Part shown: piece after piece, positions 25,783 to 34,363 of the stretch
Position numbering within the stretch: the stretch's first letter is position 1
Layout of the letters: each line of letters starts with the position of its first letter
Assembly: GCF_030691015.1 (NCBI RefSeq)
Contig: NZ_JAUYFF010000001.1
Location: 62,001-126,000, forward strand
Reading direction: 5' to 3'
DNA: 64,000 bases
From: Sulfuricurvum sp.
Lineage (GTDB): Bacteria > Campylobacterota > Campylobacteria > Campylobacterales > Sulfurimonadaceae
Translations under genes and position numbers: made by a program
The notes under the pieces: model-generated
What the model was told of the DNA's origin: nothing
The model's database searches: none
What the model saw: the letters and a program-made list of their open reading frames with translations, nothing else

Positions 25783-25988
25783 TCCCGATGCTGGTTTATT
25801 GTCTTGTTTGGTTAATTATAGCTTTTTATCTATATTTCTCTACGCGTTAAATAAATTTTGACATATTGACCCATGTCTCTGTAGAGACTTCTTGTCAACA
25901 ATATATAAAATATTATAGTACAATTATATACCACTAAGTAGAGGATTAAAACATTATTTAATGTACTATAAATATAATATTTTATTAG

Positions 25989-26070
25989 TATACTTAAAGA
26001 CAGCGTAGAAGCCGGAAAATAATCACCCCTTAATATGCTGAGGGTTTACCCTCGGCTTATTTTTTTTCTT
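25989..26070 (+). ncRNA. Candidate small structured RNA or leader with attenuator
   Basis: A TATACT box at 25989-25994 would start an RNA near 26001 that ends at a terminator hairpin (26037-26056) and a T-rich tract. Two upstream segments can pair with the terminator arms: CAGCGTA (26001-26007) with TATGCTG (26034-26040), and AAGCCG (26009-26014) with CGGCTT (26053-26058). Either pairing would compete with the terminator. A C-rich loop (CACCCC, 26024-26029) could base-pair with ribosome sites. Either a ~60-nt sRNA or an attenuated leader of the gene at 26179. Confidence 0.4.
26037..26070 (+). terminator. Rho-independent terminator hairpin
   Basis: GCTGAGGG (26037-26044) pairs with CCCTCGGC (26049-26056) around a TTTA loop, allowing one G-T pair, and is followed by a tract of mostly T to 26070. 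No protein gene ends before it on the plus strand, so it would terminate a small RNA or leader. Confidence 0.7.
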
Positions 26071-26178
26071 CATTACCTCTATCTATTTTCATTTCACACT
26101 AAAATCAGTTATAATTGTTACTTTCAGAATCGGTCTTGTTATCTCAAATACGCAATCTCTATAATGCAGAAGGTATAG

Positions 26179-27660
26179 ATGTTTTTTTCTTTCTATAACC
26201 GTTTTTTCTCCAAAAAGTCTCTTCCTGATCCTCAAGTACAAGACACTCACGATGATACGATACAAAAAGAGTTCTTCGCTCTAATCGCCAAAGAGGAAAA
26301 AGGTCTCTTTTTTGAAAATTTTAATCTTTTTTACCAAGAGAATCGGAGCGTAATCGATATATTACTCTTTCTTCCCGATAGAGGACTCTTATTTGGAGAA
26401 AAGCTGCAATGGAGTCTCGAAAGTCTCGAAGGCGCTAGTGTTGAACGTGCATCCAAAAAAAATAAAAAACTCTCTTCTACCCATTTAGAAACGACCGAAA
26501 CAGCGATTCGCCGTAAACTTGAAGATATACTCTCATTTGACTCAACCGTGTGTGAACGCTTTTTTTGGATGAGCTGCTTACGCGAAGAGGATTTTGATTC
26601 GTTAGACTCCTCTTTTCATGAACTTCTCCCTAAAGAGCGCCTCATATTCAGCGATTCCGCACAAGAATCGATTCACCGAAAATTTGATCTTTTGACCCCC
26701 AAGAAAGAGGAGCCTTACTCTACCCTGAAAGTCATTGGCTCCCTTCAATCCCATACGCTCCTCCTCCCCTCTGACGAGAAACCTTACGGTGCTTTTCTCT
26801 CTGAAGAACAGCAAAACTTTCTAGAAACCGATTATTCGGATACCGTTACAACTCTTTTTGGTGAGTACAACAGCGGCAAGAGTACTCTCATAATACGTAA
26901 AGCGCTCTTGTCACTACTCCTTAACCCGAAAGAGAAGATTCTCATTATTACCCCTACCCTTATAGGAGGAGAGATTCTCCGTAATGAATTCATCTCTCTT
27001 TTAGAATACGGTGCACTTAACGTTGATCTCTCATCTCTAAGCTTCTATTCTCCTTACAGTGCTGAACGACTAGTGGAACTTGATTGTTTTCAAACTGCCT
27101 CGATTATAATGTGCGATGATTCCTACACGATGAATAAAAAGTTTATAGAGACGCTGATAGAGCATAGAGAAAAACGGTGGCTTCTCCTCTCAATGCACAA
27201 TGAATATACTCCGTTCAGTGATTCCGCTTGTATCCTGCATAATAATTATCAAAAAAATATTATCTACACAAAAGTTCCGGCCTCTAGCGGAAAACCACTA
27301 CTTACCTTGCTATTAGAGCTGAGGATATGCTTGCAGTCTATATCAGCGGAAAAGATTATGGTTATTCTTCCTGATGATGTGCACCTGGCAGATTACAAAG
27401 AAGCCATCGATGAATATTTCGATATCAATACACGCATATTGAATAGAGAATTTAGTTTACAGTACCAAAACCTTGATGGTCTCATTCTCACGACCTCTAA
27501 CAATACCTATGGGCTTCATGTACCTTATGTCTATTGCATCACCTCCGATAAAGAAAAGAATTACACCTATCCGCTAAGCCGTGCATCAGAAAGTGCCACT
27601 ATAATCTCTTTTACAAATCCGAAAGGAGAAAATTATGACCAAAATTCTAAAGAGCGATGA
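26179..27660 (+). CDS. NERD-like nuclease domain plus P-loop ATPase, function unknown
   Basis: A 493-residue cytoplasmic protein. Residues ~35-110 look like a NERD (nuclease-related) domain: [20 protein letters not shown] is followed by FGEKLQWS, although the D/E-x-K residues are not certain. Around residue 235 there is a clear Walker [10 protein letters not shown], and later IIMCDDS as a possible Walker B, giving a superfamily-1-helicase-like ATPase layout. Helicase motifs III-VI are not convincing. It overlaps msrB by 26 nt and sits after the structured RNA. It could act in DNA repair or defence; I cannot decide. Confidence 0.65.
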   Translation: MFFSFYNRFFSKKSLPDPQVQDTHDDTIQKEFFALIAKEEKGLFFENFNLFYQENRSVIDILLFLPDRGLLFGEKLQWSLESLEGASVERASKKNKKLSSTHLETTETAIRRKLEDILSFDSTVCERFFWMSCLREEDFDSLDSSFHELLPKERLIFSDSAQESIHRKFDLLTPKKEEPYSTLKVIGSLQSHTLLLPSDEKPYGAFLSEEQQNFLETDYSDTVTTLFGEYNSGKSTLIIRKALLSLLLNPKEKILIITPTLIGGEILRNEFISLLEYGALNVDLSSLSFYSPYSAERLVELDCFQTASIIMCDDSYTMNKKFIETLIEHREKRWLLLSMHNEYTPFSDSACILHNNYQKNIIYTKVPASSGKPLLTLLLELRICLQSISAEKIMVILPDDVHLADYKEAIDEYFDINTRILNREFSLQYQNLDGLILTTSNNTYGLHVPYVYCITSDKEKNYTYPLSRASESATIISFTNPKGENYDQNSKER

Positions 27661-28039
27661 GGAGTGGCGAGAGCTACTCTCAAACGAAGCGTATCAAGTT
27701 GCACGAGGGCATGGAACAGAAAGAGCATTTAGCGGAGAATACGCCGCGTTCAAAGGTGATGGTATCTACCGTTGTGTATGCTGTGCCGCGCCGCTGTTTG
27801 ATTCCTCCGCTAAATTCGATTCCGGTACAGGATGGCCCAGTTATGACCGTCCCATCACCCCTGATGCACTTGAAGAAAATCGGGATATCAGCCATGGCAT
27901 GGTCCGTGTAGAAGTCCTTTGCGCTTCGTGTGATGCTCATTTAGGACATGTTTTCCCTGATGGTCCTAAAACCACCGGATTACGCTATTGTATCAATTCC
28001 GTTTCTCTTACCTTTACACCACGTCAACAGGAGTCTTAA
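27635..28039 (+). CDS. msrB: Peptide-methionine (R)-S-oxide reductase MsrB
   Basis: A 134-residue single-domain MsrB. Zinc is held by two CxxC pairs (CVCC and CASC), and the catalytic Cys lies in RYCINSVSL near residue 119. Other family landmarks are SGTGWPSY and [10 protein letters not shown]. It reduces methionine-R-sulfoxide in proteins using thioredoxin. No signal peptide, so it is cytoplasmic. The ATG has a good AAAGGAG site inside the end of the preceding gene, and its stop overlaps the cyclophilin ATG (TAATG), so the three genes are an operon. Confidence 0.93.
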   Translation: MTKILKSDEEWRELLSNEAYQVARGHGTERAFSGEYAAFKGDGIYRCVCCAAPLFDSSAKFDSGTGWPSYDRPITPDALEENRDISHGMVRVEVLCASCDAHLGHVFPDGPKTTGLRYCINSVSLTFTPRQQES

Positions 28040-28572
28040 TGCGCCTTATTCTTGCCTTATTCTTAACATCAATCCTCAGTTTTGCCGCGGAACATCCGCG
28101 CGTCTTATTAGAAACGACTCAAGGGGCTATTACCCTCGAACTTTATGAGAATGTCGCCCCTATGGCCGTAGAAAATTTTACGACCCATGTCAAAAATGGC
28201 TATTACACCGGATTAACGTTTCACCGTATCATCAAAAATTTTATGATCCAGGGAGGAGACCCGACCGGCACCGGAATGGGCGGCGAATCAATCTGGAAAA
28301 AACCGTTTAAAGATGAATTTAAATCGGGAATCGTTTTTGATAAAGCGGGTATATTAGCAATGGCTAATGCGGGACCTAAAACCAATGGAAGCCAGTTTTT
28401 CATTACGACAGCCCCTACTCCTTGGCTTAACGGTTATCACACTATTTTCGGTCGTGTTGTCTCAGGAATGGATACATTGAACAAACTCAATAACATTCAA
28501 ACCAATGGCCAACGCAGTGGCGATAAACCTTTACAAACCCAAAAAATCATTAAAGCTACGCTACTTCCCTAA
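28039..28572 (+). CDS. Periplasmic cyclophilin-type peptidyl-prolyl isomerase
   Basis: A protein of 177 residues with a signal peptide ([18 protein letters not shown]), followed by a cyclophilin domain with the usual motifs FHRIIKNFMIQGGDPTGTG and NGSQFFITTAPTPWLNG. It catalyses cis-trans isomerisation of proline bonds during folding of exported proteins. The ATG at 28039 was chosen over an upstream in-frame ATG because the signal peptide and an AGGAG site begin there and it overlaps the msrB stop. Confidence 0.9.
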   Translation: MRLILALFLTSILSFAAEHPRVLLETTQGAITLELYENVAPMAVENFTTHVKNGYYTGLTFHRIIKNFMIQGGDPTGTGMGGESIWKKPFKDEFKSGIVFDKAGILAMANAGPKTNGSQFFITTAPTPWLNGYHTIFGRVVSGMDTLNKLNNIQTNGQRSGDKPLQTQKIIKATLLP

Positions 28573-28584
28573 TCTCTTTCAATG

Positions 28585-28600
28585 CCCCCTATAAAGGGGG
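28585..28600. terminator. Short hairpin between convergent genes
   Basis: CCCCCT and AGGGGG pair around an ATAA loop, between the cyclophilin stop and the convergent methyltransferase stop. There is no strong T-tract on either side, so termination is only plausible. Confidence 0.35.
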
Positions 28601-28603
28601 AAA

Positions 28604-29176
28604 TCACTTATAAAAAGCTACGGTACAATCATTCTCGTAATAATGACGGCGAAATAAAGTCTGTGCACCCAGTTTCTCAGCCAATGTATTAATATGGATA
28701 GTATGAAGATAATTAAAGGTTTTTGATTCCTGATTTCCTTCTAAAAAGTTGAAAATCACACCGCGCGTAGAGGCATTGTAGCACCGCTCGATAAAGCGAT
28801 AAGCAGCATTATGGGTTAGAATATTGAGAGCTCCGCTGCAGAGATAAAACTCTGCGACAGGAAGAGGATCGCTAAGGATATCACACTGGTATATTCTCTC
28901 TCCGCTACGGCGAGAAGCCTCCTCCACCATCACTTCAAGTGAATCAAGTCCTGTGTAACTAAGAGTGTACTGTCCAGTGGAGCGGATATAGGTACAAAGA
29001 TCACCGAAACCGCATCCTGCGTCAACAACCGAACTTGCATCACGCGGTAAAAGTGAGACTAATTGATAAAAACGTATTTCTTGCGATTCGTGTGAGTTCC
29101 AACGAAGTCCCTGCGGTGTGTAGCCGTATTTTATGATACCCGAATGATAAAAGTGTTCGTTATCGATTCGGTTCAT
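28604..29176 (-). CDS. SAM-dependent methyltransferase, class I
   Basis: A 190-residue Rossmann-fold methyltransferase. Motif I is VVDAGCGFGDLCTYI (about 50-64), with an acidic residue at the next strand (YTGLDSLEVMV) and YQCDILSDP as the following motif. The substrate is unknown; the sequence resembles general class I enzymes of Campylobacterota rather than a named tRNA or quinone enzyme. It is the last gene after motAB on the minus strand, 14 bases downstream, so it may be co-transcribed. Confidence 0.8.
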   Translation of the reverse strand: MNRIDNEHFYHSGIIKYGYTPQGLRWNSHESQEIRFYQLVSLLPRDASSVVDAGCGFGDLCTYIRSTGQYTLSYTGLDSLEVMVEEASRRSGERIYQCDILSDPLPVAEFYLCSGALNILTHNAAYRFIERCYNASTRGVIFNFLEGNQESKTFNYLHTIHINTLAEKLGAQTLFRRHYYENDCTVAFYK

Positions 29177-29190
29177 ATTTATGTGCCGGT

Positions 29191-30042
29191 TTATTTTTTA
29201 AGTTTACTCAAGGCATCCAAAATATTATTTTGTTTCGCTTGATCGAGCGGTGTGTCATTGGAGACGAACATATAAAACTCTACCCGTCTGTTTTTAGCAC
29301 GATTCTCTTCACTTGTGTTCTCGGCAACCGGTTTCGCCGAACCGAATCCCGCCGTTGATAAGCGCTCCGGTGCAACACCGTTACGAATCAATTCCCGCAT
29401 TACCGTTTCGGCTCTTTGGCTTGAGAGTTCGATATTATCTCTATACGCTGTCCCTCTAGGGAGAGGTTGATTATCGGTGTATCCGCGTACGGAAATATCA
29501 ACGGTAGGAGGCAATGTATTAATAATATCGGTAACACGTCTGAGAAACAGATGTATCTCTTCATTATCAATCGTTGCATTGGCCCCTTTAAACGGGATTG
29601 AGGTAGGGAGTTTTAACAATACGCCATCCATACTCTGATCGAGTGGTCCCGCTCCCATCGATGCACTTTTCAAATCTTGCTGAATTCTTTGAATCGCCTC
29701 AGACATAGCCTGACTAGCCGGTACAGGAGGTGAACCTACCAACAGCGATCCGCCATCAGCAACAGGCGCTTTTCCTGAAGGGTTGGCAGTCGCGTCAGGT
29801 GTCGGCTTACTCTCGCTGACCATATCGACAACAGGAGTGACCGATTCAGGAACCGGAGCGTAATCGTAAATTTTAACAAACTCTTCTTTTACAGCCCGTA
29901 TTTTTTCGGTATTAACCGATGCAATAGCAAAAAGGGCAATAAAAAGTGCTAATAAGAGACTGAAAAAGTCGGCGGTCGGAACTGCCCACTTCTCACCCGC
30001 TTCACACTCCGGGCACTTTTTACACTTGTGTTTTTTTGCCAT
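29191..30042 (-). CDS. motB: Flagellar motor stator protein MotB
   Basis: A 283-residue stator protein. A short cytoplasmic tail with Cys pairs (CKKCPEC) precedes one transmembrane helix containing the proton-pathway Asp (about D25 in VPTADFFSLLLAL). A long linker leads to an OmpA-like peptidoglycan-binding domain (~150-260, with DISVRGYTDNQPLP and NRRVEFYMF). With MotA it forms the ion channel that drives flagellar rotation and anchors it to the wall. The CxxC pair in the tail is unusual and could bind a metal. The ATG is 11 bases after the motA stop. Confidence 0.93.
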   Translation of the reverse strand: MAKKHKCKKCPECEAGEKWAVPTADFFSLLLALFIALFAIASVNTEKIRAVKEEFVKIYDYAPVPESVTPVVDMVSESKPTPDATANPSGKAPVADGGSLLVGSPPVPASQAMSEAIQRIQQDLKSASMGAGPLDQSMDGVLLKLPTSIPFKGANATIDNEEIHLFLRRVTDIINTLPPTVDISVRGYTDNQPLPRGTAYRDNIELSSQRAETVMRELIRNGVAPERLSTAGFGSAKPVAENTSEENRAKNRRVEFYMFVSNDTPLDQAKQNNILDALSKLKK

Positions 30043-30053
30043 CTATCTGCTCA

Positions 30054-30827
30054 TCAATTAAATTGGCTATGTTTCTCTTCCGCAGGGGAAAGAAAGTTCA
30101 ACAATTTTGCTTCAAGGGTACGAGGGTTGTCTCCATGGACAATCCCTACAATCCCCTCAAGCATCAACTTTTGTTCTTTAACGATATGGTGTGATTTAGC
30201 AATCATCTTTCTGCCCCAAGGTCCTAAAAGAACATACGAAGAGAAAATACCCGTAACCGTTGCCGTAAACGCCCCTGCAATACCTTTTGCCATTTCAGCC
30301 GGATTATCAAGTTTTTGAAGTGCTAGAATCAGACCCAAAACGGCTCCGATAAGACCCATAACGGGTGATGTTTCCCCCGCAAGAAGCCAGTAATGCCCAC
30401 AACCGTGATAGTAGTGTTCTGTCTCTTCAATAACCAATTCCATCGTTTCGACAATCGTATCGACTTCGTTACCGTCAACCGCCATACTGAGTCCCTGTTT
30501 TAAAAACTCATTATCCAATTGAGCCACTTTTGCTTCCAACGACAAAAGACCGTCGCGTCGTGCCATTGTGGATAACTCAATAATTTGTTTGATTCTCGCA
30601 TGTAAATCGACAGAGCTTTTTTTAAAAACGATTGGACCGAGATTTTTAAAAGCACCCTTAACGTACTCAACGTCGGTAGCGACCGCAGCAGCAGACATAG
30701 CCGTAGGGAAAATAACGATCAAAGAAGCTAAGTGAATAATATGGAGGGGATTTCCCCCATCTAAAAGATCCCCTGTTGAAATAGCTGCAATTGCCCCTAC
30801 TATCCCTAAAATAACCGTTAAATCCAC
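30054..30827 (-). CDS. motA: Flagellar motor stator protein MotA
   Basis: A 257-residue protein with four membrane helices (about 1-20, 30-50, 150-172, 180-205) and a large cytoplasmic loop between the second and third. The proline-bearing segments SPVMGLIGAVLGLIL and YVLLGPWGRKM match the MotA/PomA family. It partners with MotB as the proton or sodium channel of the flagellar stator. The start is GTG with an AAGGAG site. It heads the motA-motB pair. Confidence 0.93.
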   Translation of the reverse strand: MDLTVILGIVGAIAAISTGDLLDGGNPLHIIHLASLIVIFPTAMSAAAVATDVEYVKGAFKNLGPIVFKKSSVDLHARIKQIIELSTMARRDGLLSLEAKVAQLDNEFLKQGLSMAVDGNEVDTIVETMELVIEETEHYYHGCGHYWLLAGETSPVMGLIGAVLGLILALQKLDNPAEMAKGIAGAFTATVTGIFSSYVLLGPWGRKMIAKSHHIVKEQKLMLEGIVGIVHGDNPRTLEAKLLNFLSPAEEKHSQFN

Positions 30828-30921
30828 GTGACTCCTTCTCGCTTAGGGTATCCTTGATATTACCATGGCACTTATTGCTTGATTGTATCTTGTTTTTACT
30901 GAAATTTAAGGGTAATTATCT

Positions 30922-32073
30922 CTATTTTTTGTTAAAAAAAGTATATAAAACTTTAATCAAGAGCATCAGAAAAATTCCACTTCCCATACTTGCTACGATA
31001 AATGCATAATACTCATCATGGGTAATGGCATTTGCCCCGTACCCCAAGGTTGCAATGGCAACAGTAAAGGTAAGCGGCATCGAATCACTGAGGGAAAACA
31101 AAATGGTGTTTTTCAGGCCCAAATATCCCCCGTAAGCAACAAACGAGCTGATAAGACGGATACCGATAATAGCACTGGCGATAAAAAAGGCGAGTTGGAG
31201 GATTTTCATATCGGTAAACGCTTCCAATGCGAGGGTTGAACCGACATGAATAAAGAAAATAGGGACTAAAAATCCAAATCCGAAAGAGGAGAGTTTTTCG
31301 GGAAGCTCAGTTTTATGTTTAAAATAGGTCGCGATAAACATCCCTGCCAAAAATGCTCCCAAGACAACATCAATTTTAAGATACAGCATCACGGCGACCA
31401 TAATAAACATCAATGCCATAGAGAAACGGATATCCTGATCTTTACCGTCATCATGAGGCATAATAAGTGTTTTAAGTCCCGGATACCACCAAAAAAGGAT
31501 CCGAATTCCTCGGAAAAAGAGGACAAACCCTATAAGGAATAAAAAGAGCCCTCCGAGGGTAAACGCAAATTCCCGATTATACCCATATTCCAAACCGCCG
31601 CTTAGAATCGTCAACGCCATAATACTGACCAGTTCACCGATGATACCGATGTTGAGGGCAAGGGCAAGCCACGGCTCATTTTTCCCATACTCTTTGACCA
31701 ATGCCATAAGCATACCCAACGAAAAAATAGGGAACGCGACCAAATAGACCGAGCTGAGATTGAAATAGATAAAAAGGGCGAGTGAACATCCGTACAACAT
31801 GACAAAATAGAGTATCGTACGCCTTAAAAGAGAGGACTTTTCAAAACCGAAGGCTTTAAGATTGACCTCCATCCCCGCCAAAAACATCAGGTATAAAAAT
31901 CCGACCTTAGCTATGATTTTAAAGAGTTCGTTTTCAACCAAAAATCCGAAATAGCCTGCAAGACTCCCAAGAAGAATTTCGACAACTACCACCGGTATTT
32001 TAGTCACACGGGATAAAAATGGAGAGAGCAAGACCAACAGAGAGAGGGTAATAATGACAACGGTATTGCTCAT
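30922..32073 (-). CDS. Cation:proton antiporter, CPA2/KefB-like
   Basis: A 383-residue membrane protein with about 12 helices covering almost the whole length and no C-terminal RCK domain. The early segment IPVVVVEILLGSLAG and the motif FLYLMFLAGMEVNLKAFG are typical of monovalent cation:proton antiporters of the CPA2 group, which exchange Na+ or K+ for H+. The ion cannot be set from sequence. It follows folP by 2 bases, so it probably belongs to the end of the lysC-folP operon. Confidence 0.85.
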   Translation of the reverse strand: MSNTVVIITLSLLVLLSPFLSRVTKIPVVVVEILLGSLAGYFGFLVENELFKIIAKVGFLYLMFLAGMEVNLKAFGFEKSSLLRRTILYFVMLYGCSLALFIYFNLSSVYLVAFPIFSLGMLMALVKEYGKNEPWLALALNIGIIGELVSIMALTILSGGLEYGYNREFAFTLGGLFLFLIGFVLFFRGIRILFWWYPGLKTLIMPHDDGKDQDIRFSMALMFIMVAVMLYLKIDVVLGAFLAGMFIATYFKHKTELPEKLSSFGFGFLVPIFFIHVGSTLALEAFTDMKILQLAFFIASAIIGIRLISSFVAYGGYLGLKNTILFSLSDSMPLTFTVAIATLGYGANAITHDEYYAFIVASMGSGIFLMLLIKVLYTFFNKK

Positions 32074-32075
32074 AC

Positions 32076-33215
32076 TTATCCTCTCAACGCTTTCCAGACG
32101 TTTATCGCCTGTACATGTTCTTTCACATCGTGGGCACGAATAATCGTAGCACCCTGCTCTATCGCTTTGAGATGAATAGCCAACGTTCCCGCCAAACGCT
32201 CATCACTCTCTGAGGGAGAAATGGCATTGATCATCGATTTACGGCTTGCTCCGACAAGGAGTTTTTTACCTAATCGTAAAAAATGGGTTTGGTGGGCGAT
32301 TAAGGCACAATTTTCTTCCGTACGCTTCCCGAAACCGATCCCGCAATCGAGAATCATATCTTTGATACCGAAAGTCTCCCCTTTTTCGATACGCTCACGA
32401 AAAAAATTCTCTACATCGCTGATAACCGAAGAATAACTCGGGTTTTCCTGCATAGTATCGGGAGTCCCTTGCATATGCATAATCACGGCCGTTGCGCCGT
32501 AACTGCCGCAGAGGCGTGCGACCTCATCGTTTGCCAATCCCGTAATATCATTGATAATATGAAATCCTCTCTCTAGGGCATAATGGATGACACTGGGTTC
32601 ATAACTGTCTAGACTTAGTTTTGTCTTCTCATAGAGGCGCTGTTCATACAACGCATCGATGATAGGTGCCACGCGTAAAAGTTCCTCTTCGGCACTGACT
32701 CTCACACTTCCCGGACGGCTCGATACGCCCCCTATATCGATAATGCCGGCACCCTCACGGATCATCGTCTCAATTCTCTTTATCGCGTGAGAGCCTTGAA
32801 ATCGGCTGGCATGGTAAAAACTGTCATCATTGGCATTGAGAATGCCCATCACTGAGACAGTGTCATAACGTTTAAGATGGCAAAAACTCTCCAACTCGAT
32901 CGAGAGTTGTTTCAGTCCAAACGGCTGGGCTTTCTCTTTTTTCACCAACGCTTGCAGTTGTCGCTCCGTTGCGATCAGCACTACATCAACACGGGGAATC
33001 GATGCGGTAACCGTTCCTCGGGGAACCGCTAAATCGGCACCGATACTGAGGGCATCTTGTTTGAGGATATTAGCGGCACCCACGTGGAGATCACGAATAC
33101 GGATCAGATGCAACTGAGCTTTATCTTCCAAAATAGAGATACCGCCCCCATCGACACCGAGAGATTTCAGTTCACGGTGCAAATCAATGGTATTGGAAAG
33201 TTTTTCAACGACCAC
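32076..33215 (-). CDS. folP: Dihydropteroate synthase FolP, with N-terminal extension
   Basis: A 379-residue enzyme that joins p-aminobenzoate to a pterin pyrophosphate in folate synthesis. The catalytic TIM-barrel is at about 120-375: MGILNANDDSFYHASRF, GIIDIGGVSSRPGS, NDITGLAND and GIGFGKRTEENC. The first ~115 residues are an extra domain, as in the Helicobacter/Campylobacter proteins. GTG start overlapping holB by 11 nt. The order folP-holB-hobA-lysC-rppH equals that of Helicobacter pylori HP1232-HP1228. Confidence 0.92.
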   Translation of the reverse strand: MVVEKLSNTIDLHRELKSLGVDGGGISILEDKAQLHLIRIRDLHVGAANILKQDALSIGADLAVPRGTVTASIPRVDVVLIATERQLQALVKKEKAQPFGLKQLSIELESFCHLKRYDTVSVMGILNANDDSFYHASRFQGSHAIKRIETMIREGAGIIDIGGVSSRPGSVRVSAEEELLRVAPIIDALYEQRLYEKTKLSLDSYEPSVIHYALERGFHIINDITGLANDEVARLCGSYGATAVIMHMQGTPDTMQENPSYSSVISDVENFFRERIEKGETFGIKDMILDCGIGFGKRTEENCALIAHQTHFLRLGKKLLVGASRKSMINAISPSESDERLAGTLAIHLKAIEQGATIIRAHDVKEHVQAINVWKALRG

Positions 33216-33828
33216 GCTTAACCTCTTTGAGAAAATTCATCAACACCATAACCAAAACACTCTGAAATCGGCTATTAAGTTCGATCAGACGTAGGGCTTT
33301 CTCAAATCCTTCAAGTTGTAGTGTCGTGAGGGAAAGTTTTTCCACATGGATAGCCTGATACATCAATTGCTCAATCAATCCCTTCGCTTCATGCTTTTTG
33401 AAACGCTCATGCTCTTTTACAAAGGCAAAAAGCCCCGAGAGATCAAGATTTTTCAAACTTACAGGAAGTGCTTCATGAATGAGCTGATGATGTTCTTGCG
33501 TAAGACTGAGACGTGAGCGAACGGTAGGGAGAAAGGTGCTTTTGTTGGGAGCTAGAAGGATAAAAACAATGTTTCTAGGAGGTTCTTCGAGAATTTTAAG
33601 GAGGGCATTTTGTGCCGGAACCGTAAAGCTTTTGGCTCCGAGAATCAGTGTTTTCGTATTCTCTTCACTTTTATACGCTTCACCTATGACCTCTTTGGCA
33701 TCTTCGATTTTAAAATCATCCCGAATAAAGGTAACACAGCGTAGCGGCCGTCGGGACTCTTCAATCTCTCGTGCGCGCTCTTCCACCTGAGCGGTGATGA
33801 GAATTCCACCCCTCTCATTCGCGAACAT
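33205..33828 (-). CDS. holB: DNA polymerase III delta-prime-like clamp-loader subunit HolB
   Basis: About 207 residues, a shortened delta-prime protein as in Campylobacterota. The segment TKTLILGAKSFTVPAQNALLKILEEPP is the conserved clamp-loader signature (sensor/arginine-finger region); the P-loop part is reduced, which is normal for delta-prime. I chose the ATG at 33828, with a GGGGAG site at ideal spacing, over the TTG at 33867. It overlaps hobA by 14 nt and folP by 11 nt. Confidence 0.85.
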   Translation of the reverse strand: MFANERGGILITAQVEERAREIEESRRPLRCVTFIRDDFKIEDAKEVIGEAYKSEENTKTLILGAKSFTVPAQNALLKILEEPPRNIVFILLAPNKSTFLPTVRSRLSLTQEHHQLIHEALPVSLKNLDLSGLFAFVKEHERFKKHEAKGLIEQLMYQAIHVEKLSLTTLQLEGFEKALRLIELNSRFQSVLVMVLMNFLKEVKRGR

Positions 33829-34363
33829 TAATCTCCCCGAACAACACTGCACTAAGTGTTTTGTCAAACAGACGGTAGAGTTGCAGCAGTTTAATATCGA
33901 TGAGAGGGTCGTGGGAGCGAAGCACTAAAGCATTTTGAAACCGCTCATCCATAATCCATAACAGAGAATTGGCATTACGTTTTGCGATATCGGCACGGCG
34001 ATCATCTCCCCGCCCCACATACCAAAACAAATAATCTCCCTTAAAAGCAATATCAAGCATATCACTGAGCATATCAATCGACTCTCCGCCGCTGATATAC
34101 TCATAATGGGGATAAAGAGAGTCGATACAGACGATAGGGATCATCGGACGATCTTGAGAACGTTTATTGAGCGATAACGTAATATAGTGGGCTAACCATT
34201 TGCGGTCATGATCAGTAATCAGGACAACCGTTTTTCCCCCCATCATCTGATCCATGGCATTAGCGATTGCGGGGGTCCATTCGAAACGCTGCTCTTCGAA
34301 CCAGCTCATCGATGCCCCTTCGGAGCGAATCGATTCTAATGTCCATTGATCAAATTGGCGCAC
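33815..34363 (-). CDS. hobA: DnaA initiator-associating protein HobA
   Basis: A 182-residue protein of the HobA family, limited to Campylobacterota. It has a SIS-like alpha/beta fold and binds domain I of DnaA, bringing DnaA molecules together at the origin; it plays the role of DiaA in other bacteria. The evidence is the position between lysC and holB, exact length, and the WTLESIRSEGASMSWFEEQR start and LLWIMDERFQNALVLRSHDP core. The start is GTG, directly after the lysC stop. Confidence 0.88.
   Translation of the reverse strand: MRQFDQWTLESIRSEGASMSWFEEQRFEWTPAIANAMDQMMGGKTVVLITDHDRKWLAHYITLSLNKRSQDRPMIPIVCIDSLYPHYEYISGGESIDMLSDMLDIAFKGDYLFWYVGRGDDRRADIAKRNANSLLWIMDERFQNALVLRSHDPLIDIKLLQLYRLFDKTLSAVLFGEINVRE

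Larger units (their letters stand above)
25475..26178. other. 704-base stretch without a confirmed protein gene
   Basis: Contents from left to right: the probable promoter region of the efflux operon (25480-25540); a short minus-strand ORF at 25663-25782; a very AT-rich segment (25850-26000) with promoter-like boxes; and a structured segment ending in a terminator hairpin at 26037-26070, 109 bases before the next gene. Confidence 0.5.

Noticed and set aside
33829-33867. Longer TTG start of holB
   Set aside because: The internal ATG has a GGGGAG site at good spacing and gives a smaller overlap with hobA.
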